Part shown: piece after piece, positions 48,774 through 58,625 of the stretch | Layout of the letters: each line of letters starts with the position of its first letter | Numbering within the stretch: position 1 is the stretch's first letter | Source of the DNA: Helicobacter cetorum MIT 00-7128 | Lineage (GTDB): Bacteria; Campylobacterota; Campylobacteria; Campylobacterales; Helicobacteraceae | Length of the DNA: 64,000 bases | NCBI RefSeq assembly: GCF_000259255.1 | Contig: NC_017737.1 | Span: forward strand, 1,426,001-1,490,000 | Reading direction: 5' to 3' | Notes under the pieces: generated by a model | What the model was told of the DNA's origin: nothing | Database searches by the model: none | Seen by the model: the letters and a program-made list of their open reading frames with translations, nothing else | Translations under genes and position numbers: made by a program

Positions 48774-51088
48774 ATTTAGAAAAACTTTTTTCACAAAAAG
48801 CCCCCCTATTTGTTTTTAGCTCTACAAGGCGTTTAAAAAACTTCTATTTAGAGCAAGGCGAAGGGTTTTTGCCAAATGCCATGAGTATGGGGGGCTTTTT
48901 TGAACAAGCTTTTTATGTGCCTAATAAAAAGAAAATTCCTCAAAGCGTGCGTCAAATTTTAATGATAGACACCATTAAAGAAATTGCTAGAGAAAAAAGT
49001 GCTATGCTTGAAGGGCTTTTGCTTTTTGAAAACAGCTTTTTGGGATACTTAGAAAGCACTTCTTTTTTATTTGATTTGTTTGATGAATTAAGCTCAGCTT
49101 GCATTAAACTTAATGAAATTTCTCTTAAAGACACTTACTTAGACTACGAACAGCATTTAGAAGTCTTAGAAATGATTTATCAACGCTATGTCAAAAAGCT
49201 AGAAAAACTAGGGCTTTATGACAAGATTATGCAAGAAAAACCAAAGCTTTTAGAAGAATTTTTCACCCATTTTTCATCTATTGAATGGCATTTAGACGGC
49301 TTTATGAGCGTTTTTGAAAGACAATGTTTGCTAGAAGTCGCCCACTTAGTGCCTATTACTCTACACATCACTTGCGATAAATACAATCAAAAATTTTTAG
49401 AATTTTTAAATTTGAAATTAGAAGTAGATTGTGATTATTCTATAGATTTTAAAAGTCAAAAAATCCTTTCTGCAACTCCTAATACCAAAAAAATAGAACC
49501 ACGCCTTTATGCAAACTCTAGCCCCTTAAAACAAAGTGCCTTGATTTTACAAACCATAGAAGAGTATTTGCAAAAAAATAACGACCCTAATAAAATGGCG
49601 ATTATCACTCCAGATGCTGATTTTTTGCCTTTTTTAAAACTCTTAGACAAGCATAATAATTTGAATTTTGCTATGGGCTTGGGGGCTAAAAATTGCCCTT
49701 ATTACACAGAGCTTAAGAATGAATTAGAAAAATTAGAAGAGAATGATTTTAATAATAACTTGACCCCCTTAGTTCATTTAGAAAATCTCACGCTTTCACT
49801 TTTAGAAAAGCAAAGCTCCAAAGAACGCACCCTTTTAAAAGAAACACATTCTAAAATCATGCACCACTATCATTTATTACAAGATACGCTTAAAAACTAT
49901 AGTTTTAAGGATTTATTGCGTTTGTATTTGCAAGAGTTTGAAGAGAATTATCGCCTAGATGATTCTAGTGGAGGTAAGGTGCGTGTTATGGATACCCTAG
50001 AAACAAGGGGCATGCATTTTGAAAAAATCGTTATTGCTAATTTTAATGAAGCTAATGTGCCTAATCTTAAAGATTGCGACTTGTTTTTAAACTCTAATTT
50101 GAGAAAATTACTTGGCTTGCCCACTTTATTAGATAAGAAAAACTTACAAAAACACTACTATTACCAGCTCTTTAAAAACTCTAAAGAAATTGTGCTTTCT
50201 TATATAGAGAGCGAAACTTCAAAAGTCTCTAGCATGCTTTTGGAATTAGAACTAGACTTAGAGCCTATAAGAGACGCTTACACGCTTTTTGCAAAAAGCA
50301 CTCTTAAAGCCTATCAAGAAGAAGAAATCATTGACACTATTTCTAAAGATTTTTGTTTTAGTGCTAGTTCACTAAACACTTTTTTAACTTGTAAGCGTCA
50401 ATTCTATTATTACTATATCAAGCAATTTAGAGAAAGCCCCAAAGAAGAAACTAATAGTGCTGTGGGTAGTTTGCTCCATGAATTGTTAAAAATGGCGTAT
50501 GAAAACAACAAAAACCCCCATTTATTAGAAGAAAGGCTTACTCAGCTCTTGGAAAAAAAAGAAAATATCACCCAAAAAGAGCGTTTAGACACTCTTGTAG
50601 CCATTAAAAAAATCCAAGCCTTTTATGCTAACGAGCAACAACGCTTTAACCAACAAATCAATATCCTTGAGCTTGAAAAAGGCTTTGAAACAACCATTAA
50701 TGGCATTACTTTCAAAGGACGCATAGATAGAATTGATGAAGATAATCATCATAGCACCCTTTTACTAGACTATAAATTCAAATCCAAAGTAGAACCAAGC
50801 GTAATTAAAACTTCTATAGATGAAATGCTTGAAACTTGCACGGATTATCAAATGGCTATTTATGCGTTTGCTCTTAAAAATCTAGGTTATAAAGAGCCTA
50901 TAAAAGCGTTCTTTTATGATTTAAGAAGGGGTGAGTTAGTGGAAGAAGAGGAGCTTATCTTAAGGGCTAAAATGAATTATTTAGAGCATACTCTTATCCC
51001 CCTACTCAAGCAAGAAATTGATTTTTCTAAGACTTTAGAAACTAAAGCTTGTGATTTTTGCTCTTTTAAAGATATGTGTAATAGATGA
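48770..51088 (+). CDS. addB: AddB-like helicase-nuclease subunit
   Basis: Subunit of the AddAB double-strand-break enzyme, functionally like RecBCD; in H. pylori it supports recombination, repair and colonisation. 772 residues. The N-terminal half is a divergent helicase-like scaffold without a clear Walker A motif, with VRVMDTLETRGMHFEKIVIANFNE near 402. The C-terminal nuclease has LLDYKFKS (PD-(D/E)xK core) near 660 and an iron-sulfur cage made by one Cys in LTCKRQFYYYYIKQF and three in CDFCSFKDMC at the end. addA is not in this window. Four-base overlaps on both sides. Matches HP1089. Confidence 0.92.
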   Translation: MNLEKLFSQKAPLFVFSSTRRLKNFYLEQGEGFLPNAMSMGGFFEQAFYVPNKKKIPQSVRQILMIDTIKEIAREKSAMLEGLLLFENSFLGYLESTSFLFDLFDELSSACIKLNEISLKDTYLDYEQHLEVLEMIYQRYVKKLEKLGLYDKIMQEKPKLLEEFFTHFSSIEWHLDGFMSVFERQCLLEVAHLVPITLHITCDKYNQKFLEFLNLKLEVDCDYSIDFKSQKILSATPNTKKIEPRLYANSSPLKQSALILQTIEEYLQKNNDPNKMAIITPDADFLPFLKLLDKHNNLNFAMGLGAKNCPYYTELKNELEKLEENDFNNNLTPLVHLENLTLSLLEKQSSKERTLLKETHSKIMHHYHLLQDTLKNYSFKDLLRLYLQEFEENYRLDDSSGGKVRVMDTLETRGMHFEKIVIANFNEANVPNLKDCDLFLNSNLRKLLGLPTLLDKKNLQKHYYYQLFKNSKEIVLSYIESETSKVSSMLLELELDLEPIRDAYTLFAKSTLKAYQEEEIIDTISKDFCFSASSLNTFLTCKRQFYYYYIKQFRESPKEETNSAVGSLLHELLKMAYENNKNPHLLEERLTQLLEKKENITQKERLDTLVAIKKIQAFYANEQQRFNQQINILELEKGFETTINGITFKGRIDRIDEDNHHSTLLLDYKFKSKVEPSVIKTSIDEMLETCTDYQMAIYAFALKNLGYKEPIKAFFYDLRRGELVEEEELILRAKMNYLEHTLIPLLKQEIDFSKTLETKACDFCSFKDMCNR

Positions 51089-53742
51089 AATCTAAAAAAC
51101 TTTACTTAGCTTTAATTTTGGGGGCGATTTTAGTGTTTCTAACCCTGTCTTCATGGCTAGGCAATAGCGGATTAGTGGGGCGTTTTGGGGTGTGGTTTGC
51201 TACGCTTAATAAAGAATATTTTGGGTATTTAGCGCTTTTTAATTTGCCTTATTTAATCTATTTTTTAGTCTTTTTATACAAAAGCGCCCCCCCTATTTCT
51301 ACCATAGAAAAAACACTTGAAAAAACTTTGGGGCATTTATTAGGGGTTTTATCCCTATTGCTCTTACAATCTAACCTTTTTGATAAAGGCGAAATTGGTA
51401 ATAGCGTGTGCTTGTTCTTACGCCCTTTTATAGGGAATTTTGGCATTGATATACTCATTTTTTTAATGGCATTAATTTCTTATCTCATTTTGTTTAAATT
51501 GCCTTCAAAGAGTATTTTTACCCCCTATATTCTAAAATTACAATCCTTTTTAAAACAAGTTTATGAGCAATGTTTGCAAGCTTTTATCCCTAAAAGAGAT
51601 TCACATTTGCCTCATAGTTTAGATGAATTAGAATTACCCCCTATTGAAAAAACAAAACCACAAATCACAAAAGAAGATTTGCAAGAATCAAACGAGCCTA
51701 AAGAACCCTTAAATAACGACCCCCTTATTGCTATTCCTACTCCCTATAATAGCACCCTAAACAACCTAGAATCCCCCAAAGGCTCAGTTCAAATCTCTTC
51801 TAATGTGCCTACTGATTTTGTGATTTATCCTAATAGAAATAAGCTCATTGATAAAGATTACAACCAAGCAGAAAGTCAAGCCAAGCAAGTTACCCCGCCA
51901 CAAGTTAGCCCAAAGGCTCAAATTAGCCCAACAACGCACACCCAAAAAGAGATTACAACAGAAGTTAAAAAAGAAAAAGCGCCTATTAAAAAAGAAGAAA
52001 CAAGCCCTAAAGAAGACATGACATTACTTGAAACTTCTTTTGAAAAAGAAAATCATCAAAAAACACATGATAATGAAAATATAAACGACACCATTACAAA
52101 CACCTTAGAAGAAAGCCCTAAAACCCCTAAAGAAAAAGAACTCTTAGAACAACCCAATTTAATGCAAACCCAAAAAGAAGAAAGCAAAATACAAGATGAG
52201 AGAAACCAAGAAAACCCAAACATCATAAATAAGCAAGAGCCAACCACAGAAAGCACCAACACCCCTAAAAAACATGTTTTAATCAAAGAGTTAAGCGAAA
52301 ATAGAGAAATGCTAGATGCCCTAGACTATAATGAAAAGATAGAAAAACCCAAAGATTACGAACTTCCCTCTATAACCTTACTAAATACAATCCCCACACA
52401 ATCTATCTCACTAGATGAAAACGAAATTGACCAAAAAATCCAAGATTTATTAAGCAAACTCCGCACCTTTAAAATTGATGGCGATATTGTGCGCACCTAT
52501 TCAGGCCCTATTGTTACAACCTTTGAGTTTCGCCCAGCCCCTAATGTGAAAGTGAGCCGTATTTCTGGCTTAAGCGATGATTTAGCCATGACTTTATGTG
52601 CGGAATCTATTCGTATCCAAGCCCCTATTAAGGGCAAAGATGTAGTCGGCATTGAGATTCCTAATTCTCAAAGCCAAATCATTTATCTAAGAGAGATTTT
52701 AGAGAGCGAATTGTTTCAAAAATCTAGCTCGCCCTTAACTCTAGCTCTAGGCAAGGACATTGTGGGTAACCCTTTCATCACGGATTTAAAAAAGCTCCCC
52801 CACCTACTTATTGCTGGCACTACAGGAAGTGGTAAAAGCGTGGGGGTGAATGCGATGATTTTATCCTTGCTCTATAAAAACCCCCCTGAGCAATTAAAGC
52901 TTGTGATGATAGACCCCAAAATGGTAGAATTTAGCATTTATGCAGATATTCCGCATTTACTCACCCCTATTATTACTGACCCCAAAAAAGCTATAGGAGC
53001 CTTGCAAAGCGTAGCTAAAGAAATGGAAAGAAGATACTCTTTAATGAGTGAATACAAGGTTAAAACCATAGATTCTTATAACGAACAAGCCAAAAATAAT
53101 GGCGTTGAGCCATTCCCCTATTTGGTTGTGGTGATTGATGAATTAGCGGATTTAATGATGACAGGGGGCAAAGAGGCAGAATTTCCTATCGCACGAATTG
53201 CGCAAATGGGGCGAGCGAGTGGCCTGCATTTAATTGTAGCGACCCAACGCCCAAGCGTAGATGTCGTAACCGGTTTGATTAAAACCAACTTACCCTCAAG
53301 AGTGAGCTTTAGAGTAGGCACTAAAATTGATTCTAAAGTGATTTTAGATACTGATGGGGCTCAGAGTTTGTTAGGAAGAGGTGATATGCTCTTTACCCCA
53401 CCTGGGAGTGTAGGGCTTGTAAGATTGCATGCGCCTTTTGCTAGTGAAGAAGAGATTAAAAACATTGTAGACTTCATTAAAGCCCAAAGAGAAGTAGAAT
53501 ACGATAAAAATTTCTTATTAGAAGAATCTCGCATGCCTTTAAGTGCCTCTAGCAATCAAAATGGGGATATTATGGAGAGAGCTAAAGCCGTGATTTTAGA
53601 AGAAAAAAACACTTCCACAAGCTTTTTGCAACGAAAGCTAAAAATCGGCTACAACCAAGCTGCCACCATTACTGATGAATTAGAGGCCCAAGGCTTTTTA
53701 TCCCCAAGGAACGCTAAAGGGAATAGAGAGATTTTAGGCTGA
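51085..53742 (+). CDS. ftsK: DNA translocase FtsK
   Basis: Septal motor that moves chromosome dimers to the dif site and helps divide the cell. 885 residues. Four membrane helices in the first 145 residues; a hydrophilic, Pro/Glu/Lys-rich linker to about 430; then the motor with Walker A AGTTGSGKSVG near 575, Walker B VVVIDELADLMM near 680, RVSFRVGTKIDSKVILD near 735; and the winged-helix gamma domain from about 830 (STSFLQRKLKIGYNQAATITDEL) that reads KOPS-like sites. Helicobacter uses XerH with its own dif site. Last gene of the run from 44777. Matches HP1090. Confidence 0.96.
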   Translation: MKSKKLYLALILGAILVFLTLSSWLGNSGLVGRFGVWFATLNKEYFGYLALFNLPYLIYFLVFLYKSAPPISTIEKTLEKTLGHLLGVLSLLLLQSNLFDKGEIGNSVCLFLRPFIGNFGIDILIFLMALISYLILFKLPSKSIFTPYILKLQSFLKQVYEQCLQAFIPKRDSHLPHSLDELELPPIEKTKPQITKEDLQESNEPKEPLNNDPLIAIPTPYNSTLNNLESPKGSVQISSNVPTDFVIYPNRNKLIDKDYNQAESQAKQVTPPQVSPKAQISPTTHTQKEITTEVKKEKAPIKKEETSPKEDMTLLETSFEKENHQKTHDNENINDTITNTLEESPKTPKEKELLEQPNLMQTQKEESKIQDERNQENPNIINKQEPTTESTNTPKKHVLIKELSENREMLDALDYNEKIEKPKDYELPSITLLNTIPTQSISLDENEIDQKIQDLLSKLRTFKIDGDIVRTYSGPIVTTFEFRPAPNVKVSRISGLSDDLAMTLCAESIRIQAPIKGKDVVGIEIPNSQSQIIYLREILESELFQKSSSPLTLALGKDIVGNPFITDLKKLPHLLIAGTTGSGKSVGVNAMILSLLYKNPPEQLKLVMIDPKMVEFSIYADIPHLLTPIITDPKKAIGALQSVAKEMERRYSLMSEYKVKTIDSYNEQAKNNGVEPFPYLVVVIDELADLMMTGGKEAEFPIARIAQMGRASGLHLIVATQRPSVDVVTGLIKTNLPSRVSFRVGTKIDSKVILDTDGAQSLLGRGDMLFTPPGSVGLVRLHAPFASEEEIKNIVDFIKAQREVEYDKNFLLEESRMPLSASSNQNGDIMERAKAVILEEKNTSTSFLQRKLKIGYNQAATITDELEAQGFLSPRNAKGNREILG

Positions 53743-54101
53743 CTTTTGACTTTTTAATCGTTTGCTTACTTTTTTATATCATAATGGAGTGTTCGTATTT
53801 TATGGTTGTTTGTCCCATATTGATAAAATTGGTAGCTCTAGGGAAAATAAAATACAAAAATAGAAACCAAGAATCATTGCATTAAAACTCCATATTAAAT
53901 AAATATTATAGAATAAATAAAAATAATAACCATAAAAACATTTTTTGTTACTCTTTGTTTAGAAAAATATATTACTATCACTTTCTTAAGCAGAAATTCA
54001 AGGGTAAAATATTTAATGATTGTTATAAACAAAAGCATTTTTCCACTAATCACCCCCCCCCCCAAGAGAAAACTAGACACACGCCATTTATTGGGTGATT
54101 T
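53743..54101. other. Spacer between ftsK and the TerY-P cassette
   Basis: 359 bases, very AT-rich. In H. pylori 26695, ftsK is followed by a transporter gene (HP1091, from memory); here the cassette starts, so this is an insertion point. It holds the C11 tract and a TATAAA at 54024-54029 that would make a -10 element with the tract in the 5' leader. No gene is supported. Confidence 0.55.
54053..54063 (+). repeat. C11 tract in the leader of the TerY-P cassette
   Basis: Eleven C, ending 38 bases before the first ATG of the cassette (54102) and about 24 bases after a TATAAA. A TGA lies in frame directly upstream of the ATG, so the tract does not extend the coding frame. It can alter promoter spacing or leader folding if its length changes. 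Confidence 0.85.
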
Positions 54102-54953
54102 ATGGCTTTAAAGTCTATCACTCAAAGTTTAAACAAACAAGAGCTAAAAACACTCTTAGAATTTGTAGAAGAAAATGCAAGCTTTTTTGCTCATATCTTG
54201 CATGAATTGGATAAGAACTTCACTCAAAATAGCGCTCTTTTAAAATTTGAGCTTGATGCTAAAGGGGATTTGAAGGTCTCTAATGCCAATAGCGTTATCA
54301 AAAAATATGAAGATTCGTATAAAAAATTAGAACAAGAGTTTGAAGATTTCAAATCAAAAGGCAAAGAGCTTAACAAAGAATATAAAAAACTTAAACAACA
54401 ACTCCAATCTCAAGAAAATATTAAAAAGAATTTAGAAAAAGAGCTTGAAAACATAAAGGCTAAAAACAAAAGCCTAAATTCAAGACATAAAAGAGAGCAA
54501 GCCCATTTAAAAAAACAAAACACACAAGATTTATCAAGCCAACTACAGCTTGAAAAACATAACTATGAAAAATTACAAGAAGAATACTCTCAATTAGAAC
54601 AAGATTATAAAGAGCTAAAAGAAATCAAATTTATGCTTGAAAAAACCCACCATAATCAAAAAGAACAAGGAATAAAAGTGCATGAAAAATACGAAGTAAA
54701 AATAGAGGCATTGGAAAGAAAAATTGACTTTTTAAAAACAATGAACGCTAATTTGGAGTCTAAAAATCAAGCGTTACAACAAGAACTTAACGCCTTGAAA
54801 AAGTCTCTTGATAACCAAATATGCCAAACATCTCTAGCAAATGAAATAAGCACTCAAAATAATGAGTCAAGTTTCATCGCTAAGAGCATAGATATTGCAG
54901 AAAAACCAACTACAGAGTTACAACCCAAAAGAAAGCCTAAATGGCGCAGATAA
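54102..54953 (+). CDS. Coiled-coil protein 1 of the TerY-P cassette
   Basis: A 283-residue protein of unknown function. A short folded N-terminus (SITQSLNKQELKTLLEFVEENASFFAHIL, about residues 1-60) is followed by a long Lys/Glu/Gln-rich coiled coil to about 240 and a basic tail ending PKRKPKWRR. The phrase KGKELNKEYKKLKQQL also occurs, slightly changed, in the next gene, so the two are partly related. No signal peptide or membrane helix. The start is the first ATG after the C11 tract; the binding site is weak (GGGTGA). The next gene starts 9 bases after the stop. Confidence 0.8.
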   Translation: MALKSITQSLNKQELKTLLEFVEENASFFAHILHELDKNFTQNSALLKFELDAKGDLKVSNANSVIKKYEDSYKKLEQEFEDFKSKGKELNKEYKKLKQQLQSQENIKKNLEKELENIKAKNKSLNSRHKREQAHLKKQNTQDLSSQLQLEKHNYEKLQEEYSQLEQDYKELKEIKFMLEKTHHNQKEQGIKVHEKYEVKIEALERKIDFLKTMNANLESKNQALQQELNALKKSLDNQICQTSLANEISTQNNESSFIAKSIDIAEKPTTELQPKRKPKWRR

Positions 54954-54962
54954 GGAGAAAAA

Positions 54963-56273
54963 ATGAAAGTTAATGAACATGTAGCAAAATGCTATGGAAT
55001 GAATGCAGAGCAAAAAGAAGAAAAAAATGGAGAAAGAGAAATGAAAAACAATCTGCCAGATAATGCAAACCTCAAGAAAAAAGAGAGTGAAACAAATAAT
55101 AATAATGCCCTAGCCTCTCAAGAAACAGCCCCAAACCAACACGCACCAACAATGCCAAAAATAGAGATAGAAATAGGAAAGAGTATTGAAAAATATTTGC
55201 CTAGTCTTATATCTAATCTTGAAGAAAAAATCAAAAGCTACCTACACCATGAACTAAGCGAGATTGAAGCAAGAGTTAACACAAAGTTGGAAAATCAAAA
55301 TAACAAGATTAATGATTTCTTTAACAATGTTCAGCAAGAAGGTTTTTTAGACAAATTTCTAGCACCTTTTTCTAAAAAAGACCCAAAAAGACTAGAGCAA
55401 AAATATGATGAGCTAAAGCACGAGTATAAAAAGCTAGAAAAAGAACATGATAAATGTAAAACAATGGGGAATAAGCTTAACAAAGAATATAATCAGTTTA
55501 AAAAAGATTATGAAAGTTTGGAAAAAGAAATCAACAAGCTTGAGAGCCAAACCAAAGACCTTGCACGAGAGCTAAAAGATAAAGAGAACAAACTACACCA
55601 AGAGAAAATTCGCGCAACAAGTTTAGAAAATGACAAAGAGCATTTAAAAAAGACTCTCAATCAACAAGAAAATGAGATTAAAAGGCTTGATAGTGATTTG
55701 AACTATACAAAGAGTGAATTAAAAGCTACGCAAAACGATTTGCAGACTACTAAAGACAATTTAAAAGACACGCAACAAGAGTTGCAAGACACTACAGAGA
55801 CACTAAAAAACACAACAAGCTTACTCAAAAATACCGAGCAAAATTTATTCGCCTTAGAACAACAGCACGAAAACTTAAGAAAAGAATTTTTTGTCAATTT
55901 GTATGAGGGCTACAAACAACTAGATAGTGATTTTAAAAAATGCTTTTTAACTATCAAGGACAATAACGCTATCAATTTCTTTAAAACGCTCTATGCCCCT
56001 AATGTTTTAGGGAATTTTTATGAACAAATCAAAGCCAGAGCCAAAAAGAACGAAGACATCACACCCTTAAAAGCTTATTTTGAAAAACTTTTTGAAGTCT
56101 TCACACAAGATTTTAATCTTGAAAGACTTATTACACAACAAGGAGATAGATATGAATCTAGCAAGCATGTTAGCATAGGAGCAAGCGGAATGAGTGGCAA
56201 TCCTATAAAAGAAGTGCTTTTATTAGGGTTTAAAGATAGCACAAAAACTTATCAAAGCCTTGTAAAGATTTAA
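54963..56273 (+). CDS. Coiled-coil protein 2 of the TerY-P cassette
   Basis: A 436-residue protein of unknown function, with AAGGAG before its ATG. A polar N-terminus of about 60 residues is followed by two coiled-coil stretches (about 65-130 and 140-320), with a heptad-like QNDLQTTKDNLKDTQQEL, and by a folded C-terminal domain of about 120 residues (VNLYEGYKQLDSDFKKCF, NFFKTLYAPNVLGNFYEQI, and a possible beta part HVSIGASGMSGNPIKEV). Coiled coil plus C-terminal domain before an Hsp70-like gene recalls nucleotide exchange factors such as GrpE, but I see no direct likeness. It shares GNKLNKEYNQFKKDYE with the first gene. Confidence 0.8.
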   Translation: MKVNEHVAKCYGMNAEQKEEKNGEREMKNNLPDNANLKKKESETNNNNALASQETAPNQHAPTMPKIEIEIGKSIEKYLPSLISNLEEKIKSYLHHELSEIEARVNTKLENQNNKINDFFNNVQQEGFLDKFLAPFSKKDPKRLEQKYDELKHEYKKLEKEHDKCKTMGNKLNKEYNQFKKDYESLEKEINKLESQTKDLARELKDKENKLHQEKIRATSLENDKEHLKKTLNQQENEIKRLDSDLNYTKSELKATQNDLQTTKDNLKDTQQELQDTTETLKNTTSLLKNTEQNLFALEQQHENLRKEFFVNLYEGYKQLDSDFKKCFLTIKDNNAINFFKTLYAPNVLGNFYEQIKARAKKNEDITPLKAYFEKLFEVFTQDFNLERLITQQGDRYESSKHVSIGASGMSGNPIKEVLLLGFKDSTKTYQSLVKI

Positions 56274-56347
56274 AAAGGCTTTTTGTGAAAGCTTTTTGTG
56301 AGCGTTTAATAGCTTATGTCATTAATTTTATTAAAAGGAAAGTAAGA

Positions 56348-58624
56348 ATGCAAGAATATGAAGATATTATCAAAGCTGAAGAGCTTGTTTTAGAACTATT
56401 AGAAGATGAAGACGAACCGCTTTATCAAGAGCTCAAAACATTAGCTAATAATTCAGAAAATGAGAGCTCTAAGACTCGTAAAGATTGGAACAAAAAAGAT
56501 ACAGAAGAAATTCATAATATTGAAGCCAATGAATCTTTTATGGATTTATTTTTAGAGATTGATACAAGGGCGATTAGAACCCCTAAATACCCCAAATCCA
56601 CTTTAGAAGATTTTAATGTGGGGCATTGGGATTTATACCCTTATAAAGGCAGTGATAACGCTGAAAAAAGAGTGAAGTTTCTTTTAGACAACTCTAATAA
56701 GATTATTTATGCTAGAAATGCTTGTAAAGATGTGCAGAAAAATGCCTATGTTGCTATTGACTTTGGCACTAAAAGCACGGTGGTGGGCATTTGGCAAAAT
56801 GGCGAAAAACGCCTTCTAAAATTAGGGAGCGATATCCAAACCAACCCTAAAGATTATGAAAACCCCACGATTTTAGAATTTTGCGATATTGATAGCTTTC
56901 TAAACGCCTATTACAATAAAGAGCATAGACCCTACACAAACTATGAAGATTTAATCATCGCTCATGATGCTTATCATAACTTCAAAGAATCTAGTAGCGA
57001 TGAGCCTAATGAATTTTATCGTTTCTTTTCTAAGCTCAAACAATGGGCAGGGAGCAATCAAAGCATTAGTATTGTAGATAAGATATTGCGTGAAAGCGAA
57101 GAGCGCTATGAGATTAAAAGCATTTTTGATGAAGACAGCTATATTAACCCCATTGAATTATACGCTTATTATATAGGGCGCTTTATCAACCAAATGAATA
57201 CGGGCGTGTATATCAACTATCTTTTGAGCTATCCGGTCAAATACGAAAAGAAAAATAGAGAAAAGATTTTAGAAAGCTTTGAAAAAGGACTTAAAAAGTC
57301 TTTGCCCCATGGCGTGCTAGACAAACACCAATTAAGCGTAGAATTTGTGGCTACTGAGCCTGCGGCTTATGCGATTTCTGCGTTAGACAAATACGGCTTT
57401 TATAGTGAAAAATACGCAGAAAGCAAAACCTTTTATGGCGTGTTTGACTTTGGCGGTGGCACGACAGACTTTGACTTTGGCGTGTGGCTAGAGAGCGATA
57501 AAAAAGGCAAGGAATTTAAACTCGTGCATTTTGCTCAAGGGGGCAATGAAAAACTAGGGGGCGAAAACCTTTTAGAACTCTTAGCTTATAATATTTTTAT
57601 CGCTCATATTGATATAATGCAACAAAATAATATTTGTATTTGCATGCCTAATTTTGATGTGAAGACTCCCGGTGGCTTAGAAAATAGCATTTTACGAAAC
57701 GCCCCTACTATGCAAGCTAGAAAAAACTTAGCTTTGATTGCAGAATGCTTAAGACCTTTAGTAGAAGAGTATTTTAACATAGACAATATTAAAAAATTAG
57801 AGCAAGGCTTAGACATAGGCTTAGACCCAGCTAGTTTTAGCGTAACCTTAGAAAATAACGAGGGGCAATCTTTAAGTATCCCGCTAGATAGAATTGACTT
57901 TAACAAGTGCTATAAAACCTTGCAAAAACGAATCCATCAAGGCGTTATGGGCTTTTTTGAGGCTTTTAGAAAAGCAAGTGATTATATGCAAGGCTTAGAT
58001 AAATTGCATATCTTTTTAGGGGGCAATGCGAGTAGGTCGCCTATTGTTGTGAGAGAATTTTTAGCCATTATTAAAGAAAAAGAGCAAGAGAGCAAAGAAA
58101 AGCTAGATTTCACGCTCTATCCACCCTTAGGCACTAAAGAGGCTATCAGTGTGCAAAAAAAGCTTGGGGTTTATGAGCATGAAGGGCATTTCACTAGAGT
58201 GGTTACTTGCAAAAGTGGTGTAGCCTTTGGATTATTAGAATGCAGAAAATCTAGCAAGATTGAGATTATCTCTGAGATTAAAGAAGATGATGAGGCAGGG
58301 TTTAAATTCTATATTGGCACTGATAGAATGAAAAAATTCTCTAAAATTATTGATAAAGGCGTGTTTGAGAGCAAGTATATAGACTTCTTGGATTATATGA
58401 GCGATAACAACATTGACATTTATTATACAAGCGATGATTTTGGGGCGTCTAACCAACTAGCCATTAAAGATGAGAGGGTTAAAAACATCACTTATACAGC
58501 ACAAGATTTTGAAGAAGACTATCAAGTGAAAATTAAAATCATCAATGCTAATAGTATTGTGGTGGGTATCTTTGATAGCAGTGATAAATTAGTTGAAGAA
58601 AGCGAAGTGCTAGAGCTAAATTAA
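56348..58624 (+). CDS. Hsp70/actin-fold ATPase of the TerY-P cassette
   Basis: A 758-residue Hsp70-like ATPase. I start at the ATG at 56348 (AAGGAAAG just upstream) and not at a GTG 63 bases earlier. An acidic helical N-terminus of about 130 residues comes before the ATPase. Phosphate 1 loop AIDFGTKSTVVGIW near 136, phosphate 2 FDFGGGTTDFDFGVW near 365, adenosine-type loop IFLGGNASRSPIV near 555. The C-terminal 150 residues do not look like the DnaK substrate-binding domain. Hsp70-like ATPases of this kind occur with VWA and kinase modules; role here probably assembly or activation of the cassette. One base separates it from the next start. Confidence 0.85.
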   Translation: MQEYEDIIKAEELVLELLEDEDEPLYQELKTLANNSENESSKTRKDWNKKDTEEIHNIEANESFMDLFLEIDTRAIRTPKYPKSTLEDFNVGHWDLYPYKGSDNAEKRVKFLLDNSNKIIYARNACKDVQKNAYVAIDFGTKSTVVGIWQNGEKRLLKLGSDIQTNPKDYENPTILEFCDIDSFLNAYYNKEHRPYTNYEDLIIAHDAYHNFKESSSDEPNEFYRFFSKLKQWAGSNQSISIVDKILRESEERYEIKSIFDEDSYINPIELYAYYIGRFINQMNTGVYINYLLSYPVKYEKKNREKILESFEKGLKKSLPHGVLDKHQLSVEFVATEPAAYAISALDKYGFYSEKYAESKTFYGVFDFGGGTTDFDFGVWLESDKKGKEFKLVHFAQGGNEKLGGENLLELLAYNIFIAHIDIMQQNNICICMPNFDVKTPGGLENSILRNAPTMQARKNLALIAECLRPLVEEYFNIDNIKKLEQGLDIGLDPASFSVTLENNEGQSLSIPLDRIDFNKCYKTLQKRIHQGVMGFFEAFRKASDYMQGLDKLHIFLGGNASRSPIVVREFLAIIKEKEQESKEKLDFTLYPPLGTKEAISVQKKLGVYEHEGHFTRVVTCKSGVAFGLLECRKSSKIEIISEIKEDDEAGFKFYIGTDRMKKFSKIIDKGVFESKYIDFLDYMSDNNIDIYYTSDDFGASNQLAIKDERVKNITYTAQDFEEDYQVKIKIINANSIVVGIFDSSDKLVEESEVLELN

Positions 58625-58625
58625 G

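Noticed and set aside
53895-54080. Minus-strand 61-codon hydrophobic frame starting GTG and passing through the G11 run
   Set aside because: No ribosome site, GTG start directly before the run, composition explained by AT-rich spacer; the tract fits better as leader of the rightward cassette.
56285-56347. Longer start (GTG at 56285) for the Hsp70-like gene
   Set aside because: The ATG at 56348 has a strong AAGGAAAG site at good distance; the extra residues are unlike the rest and the GTG has no such site.
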